NCBI RefSeq assembly: GCF_026339875.1
Contig: NZ_JAPEPZ010000001.1
Coordinates: 5,208,001 to 5,272,000, forward strand
Length of the DNA stretch: 64,000 nucleotides
Reading direction: 5' to 3'
Origin: Streptomyces sp. NBC_01571
Lineage (GTDB): Bacteria > Actinomycetota > Actinomycetes > Streptomycetales > Streptomycetaceae
Below the pieces are notes generated by a model. The model saw only the letters and a list, made by a program, of their open reading frames with translations. It did no database searches and was not told the origin of the DNA. Positions within the stretch are counted from its first letter, which is position 1. Each line of letters begins with the position of its first letter. This document shows positions 59,893 to 64,000 of the stretch, piece by piece. Both the position numbers and the translations under genes were made by a program.

Positions 59893-60543
59893 ATGCGCAA
59901 GAAGACGTATGCCGCCGCCCTGTTCGCCGCCGCCGCACTGAGCCTTTCCGCATGCGGCAGCGGTGACGACGGCAACAAGCCGATCGCCGACGTGTCCGCC
60001 GAGGCCGGCTCGAACCCGGCCGCGACGGTCCTCGACCAGCCGTACGAGAAGCCGGATCTCGTCCTCACCGACACCCACGGCAAGAAGTACGACCTGCTCG
60101 CGGAGACCAAAGGCCGCCCGACGCTGATCTACTTCGGCTACACCCACTGCCCGGACGTCTGCCCCACGACGATGAGCAACCTCGCCGTCGCCAAGAAGCA
60201 GCTGCCCAAGGCCGAGCAGGACGAGCTCCGCGTCGTGTTCGTCACCACCGACCCGGGACGCGACACCCCCGCCGCACTCGGCAAGTGGCTCAAGGGAATC
60301 GACCCGGCCTTCATCGGCCTGACCGGCGACTTCGCCACCGTCCAGGCCGGTGCCCGGACCCTCCACATCACCATCGAGCCGACCACGAAGGACAAGAACG
60401 GCAAGCTCGTCTCCGTGCACGGCACCCAGGTCATCGCGTTCTCGCCGAAGACCGACGGTGGCTATGTGCTGTACAGCGAGTCCGCCACCGTCGACGACTA
60501 CACCAAGGACCTCCCCAAGCTGATCAAGGGCGAGAACCCGTGA
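59893..60543 (+). CDS. Sco/SenC copper chaperone lipoprotein
   Basis: The 216-residue product has lipobox SLSAC near residues 17-21. The thioredoxin-like Sco fold carries TLIYFGYTHCPDVCPTTMSN (C-x3-C copper ligands), VVFVTTDPGRDTPAALGKWL and the distal His in VSVHGTQVIAF. It delivers copper outside the membrane. In S. lividans the Sco protein of an equivalent cluster supplies copper for oxidases including GlxA-type enzymes (known work). Its stop overlaps the start of the next gene (GTGA). Confidence 0.92.
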   Translation: MRKKTYAAALFAAAALSLSACGSGDDGNKPIADVSAEAGSNPAATVLDQPYEKPDLVLTDTHGKKYDLLAETKGRPTLIYFGYTHCPDVCPTTMSNLAVAKKQLPKAEQDELRVVFVTTDPGRDTPAALGKWLKGIDPAFIGLTGDFATVQAGARTLHITIEPTTKDKNGKLVSVHGTQVIAFSPKTDGGYVLYSESATVDDYTKDLPKLIKGENP

Positions 60544-61010
60544 GGCGCCCCGCGGGAGCCGCGGCGGTGACGACCGCGGCACTGGCGCTGGCGCTGGCGG
60601 GCTGCGGCTCGGACGACTCCGTGTCCTCTACGTCCTCCAGGCCCGAACTGAAGGTCACCGGGGTCTACATGCCCGCCCCCGTGACGGACACCATGGCGGC
60701 CGGGTTCTTCACCGTCACCAACTCCGGCGGCACCGACACGCTCACCTCGGTCACCAGCGACCTCTCCGCCGACGTCACGCTGCACTCCACCAAGGACGGC
60801 GCGATGGAGGAGGAGAAGTCGTTCGCCATACCCGCGGACGGCACGCTCGCCTTCGCGAGCGGCGGCAACCACCTCATGTTCGAAAAGCTCACCCACAGAC
60901 CCCGGGAGGGCGAGAAGGTGTCGCTGACACTCCACTTCGCCAGGACCGGCACGGTGAAGGTCTCCATGCCGGTGAAGTCCGCGACGTACAACCCGAAGAC
61001 CGGGCACTGA
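60540..61010 (+). CDS. PCuAC-type extracytoplasmic copper chaperone lipoprotein
   Basis: The 156-residue product starts at GTG 60540, overlapping the sco stop. Lipobox ALAGC lies near residue 22. The copper site is the H-x10-M-x21-H-x-M pattern seen in VTLHSTKDGAMEEEKSFAIP followed by ASGGNHLMFEKL. PCuAC proteins hold Cu(I) and pass it to Sco or to CuA sites. The position directly after sco fits this. Confidence 0.9.
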   Translation: MRRPAGAAAVTTAALALALAGCGSDDSVSSTSSRPELKVTGVYMPAPVTDTMAAGFFTVTNSGGTDTLTSVTSDLSADVTLHSTKDGAMEEEKSFAIPADGTLAFASGGNHLMFEKLTHRPREGEKVSLTLHFARTGTVKVSMPVKSATYNPKTGH

Positions 61011-61023
61011 GGGAGGGATCACC

Positions 61024-63123
61024 GTGACGCAGACCACCGCTCCCCGCCGTGCCGTCGTCCGTGGCTCGGTCCGTGGCGCCACCGGCGCCGTTTTCCGGAT
61101 ACGGACACTGCTGCTGCTGTTCCTCGCCGTCACCGGCGCGGTCCTCGCCGGCGCCGCCCCGGTCTCCGCGCACGCCGCGCTGACCGGGAGCAACCCGCAG
61201 CAGGGAGCGGTGGTCACGCAGGCACCCGACCAGGTGTCGCTCACCTTCTCCGAGAAGGTGGCGATGTCCGACGGCGCCGTGCGCGTGCTCGATCCCAAGG
61301 GCAAGCGCGTCGACACCGGCAAGGCGTTCGAGACGGGCGGCACCACGTACGGGGTGAAGCTGCACTCGGGACTGCCCGACGGCACGTTCACCGTCACCTA
61401 TCAGGTGGTCTCGGCCGACAGCCATCCCGTGTCGGGCGCGTTCACCTTCTCCATCGGCGCGCCCTCGCAGACCTCCGTGGCGCTGTCCGACACGGCGGTC
61501 GGCGGCGGAGTCGTCGGAACGCTCTACGGCATCGGGCGCTATGTCTCGTACGCCGGTTTCATCCTCCTGGTCGGCGGCGCGGCCTTCGTGCTCGCCTGCT
61601 GGCAGCGCGGCGCCGGGGTCCGCGCGGTCCAGCGGCTCGTGGTCTCCGGGTGGCTCGCGCTGACCGGTGCCACACTCGCGCTGCTGCTCCTGCGCGGCTC
61701 CTACGTCGGCTCCGGCAGGATCGGCGACATCTTCGACCTGTCGCTGCTCGCCCAGGTGCTGCAGACCAAGTCCGGCGCGGCGCTGGTCTCCCGACTGCTG
61801 CTGCTCGCCGCGGCGGCGCTGTTCATCGCGGTGCTCTTCGGCGCGTACGCGCGGCGGGACGAGGCCGACGGCGCCGACGAGCGCACCGCCCAGGACGCCA
61901 CGGGGGACACGGCCGACGCGGCCCGGGTCTCCCGCGGCGGCAGCGCGGACGACGGTGCGGGGACCGGCACCGGCGATCGTGCCGCCGGTGCGGGTCCCTC
62001 CATGGGCGCCGGTCGCGGCGAGCATGTCGCGGACAGCGACAAGAGGGACCTCACCTTCGGGCTCGCGATCGGCGGCACCGTCGTCGCGGCGGGCCTGGCC
62101 GCGAGCTGGGCGATGGCCGAGCACGCCTCGACCGGCATCCAGGCGGGCCTCGCGATGCCCGTCGACGTCCTGCACCTGCTGGCGGTCGCCGTCTGGCTGG
62201 GCGGACTGTCGACGCTGCTCGTTGCCCTGTTCAGGGCGCCCGCCGGGGAACAGATCGAGGCGGCGGCCGTACGGCGCTTCTCCCGCGTCGCGTTCGGCGG
62301 CGTGACCGTGCTGGCCGCGACCGGCATCTACCAGTCGTGGCGCCAGGTCGGATCCTGGTCGGCGCTCACCGGCACCTCGTACGGACAACTGCTGCTCGTC
62401 AAGATCGCCCTGGTGGCGGTGCTCGTCGGTATCGCCTGGATCTCGCGCCGCTGGACGGCACAGCTGTCCGAGGCGCCGACCGCGGTCGCCCGGCTGGTGG
62501 AGCAGCGCGCGGCGGAGAAGGAACCCGCCACGGTGGCCGCCGGCTCCGGGGACGCGCGCCGTGCCGCCCAGCTGGCCCGGCAGCGGGCCGCCGTGGCCAC
62601 CACGCGGCAGAAACGCGTCCGCGACGCCGACCCGGTCCGTACGGGTCTGCGCCGCTCGGTGCTCGCCGAGGCGGGCGTCGCGATCGTCCTGCTGGCGGTG
62701 ACGACCGTGCTGACGTCCACCGAACCGGGGCGTACGGAGGAGGAGGCCAAGGGGGCCACCGCGGCCGCCTCCCAGCGGTCCGGGCCGCTCTCCCTGAAGA
62801 TCCCGTTCGACACCGGCGGCGAGGACGGCAAGGGCACCGTTGAGGTCACCCTCGACCCGGCCCGCGTCGGCGGCAACGAGATGCACATCTTCGTGGTGCG
62901 GCCGAACGGCAAGGCCTTCGACGTCCCCGAGGTCAAGGTCGCCTTCACGCTGGAGGCGAAGAAGATCGGCCCGCTGCCCGTGACCCCCGACCGCATCGCC
63001 ACCGGCCACTGGTCGGCGATCGGTGTACAGATCCCCATGGCGGGCGACTGGAAGATCGCGGTGACCGTGCGCACCTCCGACATCGACCAGGCGACCGTGA
63101 ACAAGAACGCGAAGATCGGCTGA
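61024..63123 (+). CDS. CopC-CopD fusion copper transport protein (YcnJ-like)
   Basis: The 699-residue protein has a signal peptide to SAHA, then a CopC domain with N-terminal His (HAALTGSNPQQGAVVTQAPD, VSADSHPVSGAFTFSIGAPS). CopD follows with about eight helices (YVSYAGFILLVGGAAFVLAC, VDVLHLLAVAVWLGGLSTLL, GVTVLAATGIYQSWRQVGSW). A hydrophilic Asp/Gly insert lies at about 280-340. A C-terminal extracytoplasmic domain follows a last helix, of the type seen in FixH/YcnJ-like tails. It binds copper outside the cell and imports it. Confidence 0.92.
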   Translation: MTQTTAPRRAVVRGSVRGATGAVFRIRTLLLLFLAVTGAVLAGAAPVSAHAALTGSNPQQGAVVTQAPDQVSLTFSEKVAMSDGAVRVLDPKGKRVDTGKAFETGGTTYGVKLHSGLPDGTFTVTYQVVSADSHPVSGAFTFSIGAPSQTSVALSDTAVGGGVVGTLYGIGRYVSYAGFILLVGGAAFVLACWQRGAGVRAVQRLVVSGWLALTGATLALLLLRGSYVGSGRIGDIFDLSLLAQVLQTKSGAALVSRLLLLAAAALFIAVLFGAYARRDEADGADERTAQDATGDTADAARVSRGGSADDGAGTGTGDRAAGAGPSMGAGRGEHVADSDKRDLTFGLAIGGTVVAAGLAASWAMAEHASTGIQAGLAMPVDVLHLLAVAVWLGGLSTLLVALFRAPAGEQIEAAAVRRFSRVAFGGVTVLAATGIYQSWRQVGSWSALTGTSYGQLLLVKIALVAVLVGIAWISRRWTAQLSEAPTAVARLVEQRAAEKEPATVAAGSGDARRAAQLARQRAAVATTRQKRVRDADPVRTGLRRSVLAEAGVAIVLLAVTTVLTSTEPGRTEEEAKGATAAASQRSGPLSLKIPFDTGGEDGKGTVEVTLDPARVGGNEMHIFVVRPNGKAFDVPEVKVAFTLEAKKIGPLPVTPDRIATGHWSAIGVQIPMAGDWKIAVTVRTSDIDQATVNKNAKIG

Positions 63124-63131
63124 ACCACACC

Positions 63132-64000
63132 ATGGCTGACCAGTCCAAGGCCTCTGCCAAGGGGGGCACCGCCGCCCGGCAGGACACCGCTGAGGAGTCC
63201 CCCCGGTCCCCCCTCCAAGGGGGAAAGGGCGCCTTTTCCCGGCGTCGGCTGCTCGGCACCGCGGGCGCCGGCGGTCTCGCGCTGGGTGCGGCCGGCGGCG
63301 CCGGATACGCGGTGGCGCCCGCGGCCGACCGGTCCACGCCCCTGACCTCGCTGGGCGCGGACACGGTGATGTTTCACGGGAAACATCAGCCCGGCATCAC
63401 CACCCCGCTGCAGGCCCGCGGCCATCTCGTCGCCTTCGACCTGGCCCCGGGCGCGGGCCGCACGGAGGCCGCCGCGCTGTTGCGCCGCTGGTCGACGACG
63501 GCCCGGCGGCTGATGGCGGGCGAGGCGGCGGCGCACGACGACACGGACGTCGCCCGCGACGCCGGCCCGTCGTCCCTGACGGTCACCTTCGGCTTCGGCC
63601 ACAGCTTCTTCGCGCGCACGGGCCTGGAGAAGCAGCGCCCGGTCGCCCTCGACCCGCTGCCCGACTTCTCCTCCGACCACCTCGACAAGACGCGCAGCAA
63701 CGGTGACCTGTGGGTGCAGATCGGCGCGGACGACGCGCTGGTCGCCTTCCACGCCCTGCGCGCGGTCCAGAAGGACGCGGGTGGCGCGGCCCGGGTGCGC
63801 TGGCAGATGAACGGCTTCAACCGCTCACCCGGAGCCACCTCCCGACCCATGACGGCCCGCAACCTGATGGGCCAGATCGACGGCATGCGCAATCCGAAAC
63901 CGTCCGAGCCCGACTTCGACCAGCGCGTCTTCGTGCCCGCCTCCGGCGACCCGACGTGGATGGCCGACGGCTCGTACGCCGTCGTACGCCGGATCCGCAT
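63132..64000 (+). CDS. dtpA: DyP-type heme peroxidase, Tat-exported, truncated by window edge
   Basis: From ATG 63132, 289 codons are open to the window end. Residues 36-45 (FSRRRLLGTA) are a twin-arginine signal followed by a hydrophobic stretch. The N-terminal ferredoxin-like domain has PGITTPLQARGHLVAFDLAP and VTFGFGHSFFARTG. The DyP distal motif is GQIDGMRNP, with its catalytic Asp. The order Sco, PCuAC, CopCD, DyP is that of the S. lividans dtpA cluster, where the peroxidase works with a copper radical oxidase. The proximal heme His lies beyond the edge. Confidence 0.88.
   Translation, partial: MADQSKASAKGGTAARQDTAEESPRSPLQGGKGAFSRRRLLGTAGAGGLALGAAGGAGYAVAPAADRSTPLTSLGADTVMFHGKHQPGITTPLQARGHLVAFDLAPGAGRTEAAALLRRWSTTARRLMAGEAAAHDDTDVARDAGPSSLTVTFGFGHSFFARTGLEKQRPVALDPLPDFSSDHLDKTRSNGDLWVQIGADDALVAFHALRAVQKDAGGAARVRWQMNGFNRSPGATSRPMTARNLMGQIDGMRNPKPSEPDFDQRVFVPASGDPTWMADGSYAVVRRIR
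63371..63384. promoter_or_regulatory. parS-like 14-mer inside the DyP gene
   Basis: GTTTCACGGGAAAC differs at one central base from the parS consensus GTTTCACGTGAAAC bound by ParB. Flanking bases extend the palindrome (TGAT/ATCA). Streptomyces parS sites cluster around oriC, and this locus lies within about 100 kb of oriC in S. coelicolor by gene order from memory. Confidence 0.55.

Overview
The window is high-GC actinobacterial DNA and is almost certainly Streptomyces. The evidence is the GC-rich third codon positions, a tandem pair of SigB-type sigma factors followed by MarR/MFS genes, a NepA-like spore-wall protein, abundant DUF5926, DUF2797 and YcnI type proteins, a copper/DyP-peroxidase operon, and Streptomyces-type integrative-element genes. 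From memory, the chromosomal part runs in the same order as the S. coelicolor core region around SCO4035 to SCO3963, read left to right in descending number. I could not check this alignment.

Layout. (1) About 1-7200 is part of an actinomycete integrative and conjugative element (AICE). On the minus strand it carries a prim-pol, a DpdA-like tRNA-guanine-transglycosylase paralogue, a small membrane protein, an FtsK-like DNA translocase (TraSA/TraB type), a HELTH zincin, an RRQRL-type zinc-ribbon protein and a DUF2637/Spd-type membrane protein. One plus-strand gene of unknown function is included. Eight CTCCCTG-type 8-mers lie at the 3' end of the translocase gene and look like a conjugation (clt) locus. 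The element is cut at about 7200: a start-less DUF6284-like gene abuts a 5'-truncated Dabb-domain gene. (2) 7.6-11 kb holds two adjacent SigB/F-type sigma factors (probably sigF and sigN) and small secreted or membrane proteins. (3) 11-16.6 kb holds a MarR regulator, a drug-efflux-type MFS protein fused to carboxypeptidase-regulatory-like domains, a YceI protein carrying the same kind of domain, an F420/PPOX-type oxidoreductase and a TetR regulator. (4) 16.8-22.9 kb is an overlapping operon: OmpR response regulator, histidine kinase, GT2-GtrA fusion and GT39 glycosyltransferase. (5) 23-28.3 kb holds an amidohydrolase with an ABM-domain partner, DUF2797, a BRO-N protein, a broken SigE-family sigma factor, two tRNAs (Arg-ACG, Ser-GCU) and an SSI-type protease inhibitor. 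(6) 28.6-41 kb holds a 1411-residue PAS/pseudokinase/receiver protein, an acyl-CoA ligase, a SigE-family sigma factor, a five-gene overlapping operon resembling the steroid side-chain cleavage (igr) operon, and a NepA-like protein. (7) 41.4-44.4 kb holds a prim-pol, a GNAT, and a 1.2 kb segment bounded by tRNA-Ser(UGA) and a degenerate copy of its 3' end, with an Asn-tract repeat protein inside. (8) 44.4-57.8 kb holds an HtrA protease, GDPD, two HATPase proteins, DUF5926, a candidate small RNA, another prim-pol, a PP2C/GAF protein, an aminopeptidase P, a MocR-type regulator and an MFS protein. (9) 58-64 kb is a copper operon (Met/His-rich membrane protein, YcnI, Sco, PCuAC, CopC-CopD, DyP peroxidase). 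A parS-like 14-mer lies inside the peroxidase gene, which runs off the right edge.

How the genes fit together. The AICE block combines DNA transfer (translocase plus clt-like repeats, Spd-type membrane protein), replication (prim-pol) and possibly DNA modification (DpdA-like). The sigma-factor pair and NepA link the region to sporulation; NepA is a known SigN target in S. coelicolor. The five overlapping acyl-CoA dehydrogenase, hydratase and thiolase-like genes form one catabolic unit. The copper genes form a delivery chain towards an extracytoplasmic DyP-type enzyme.
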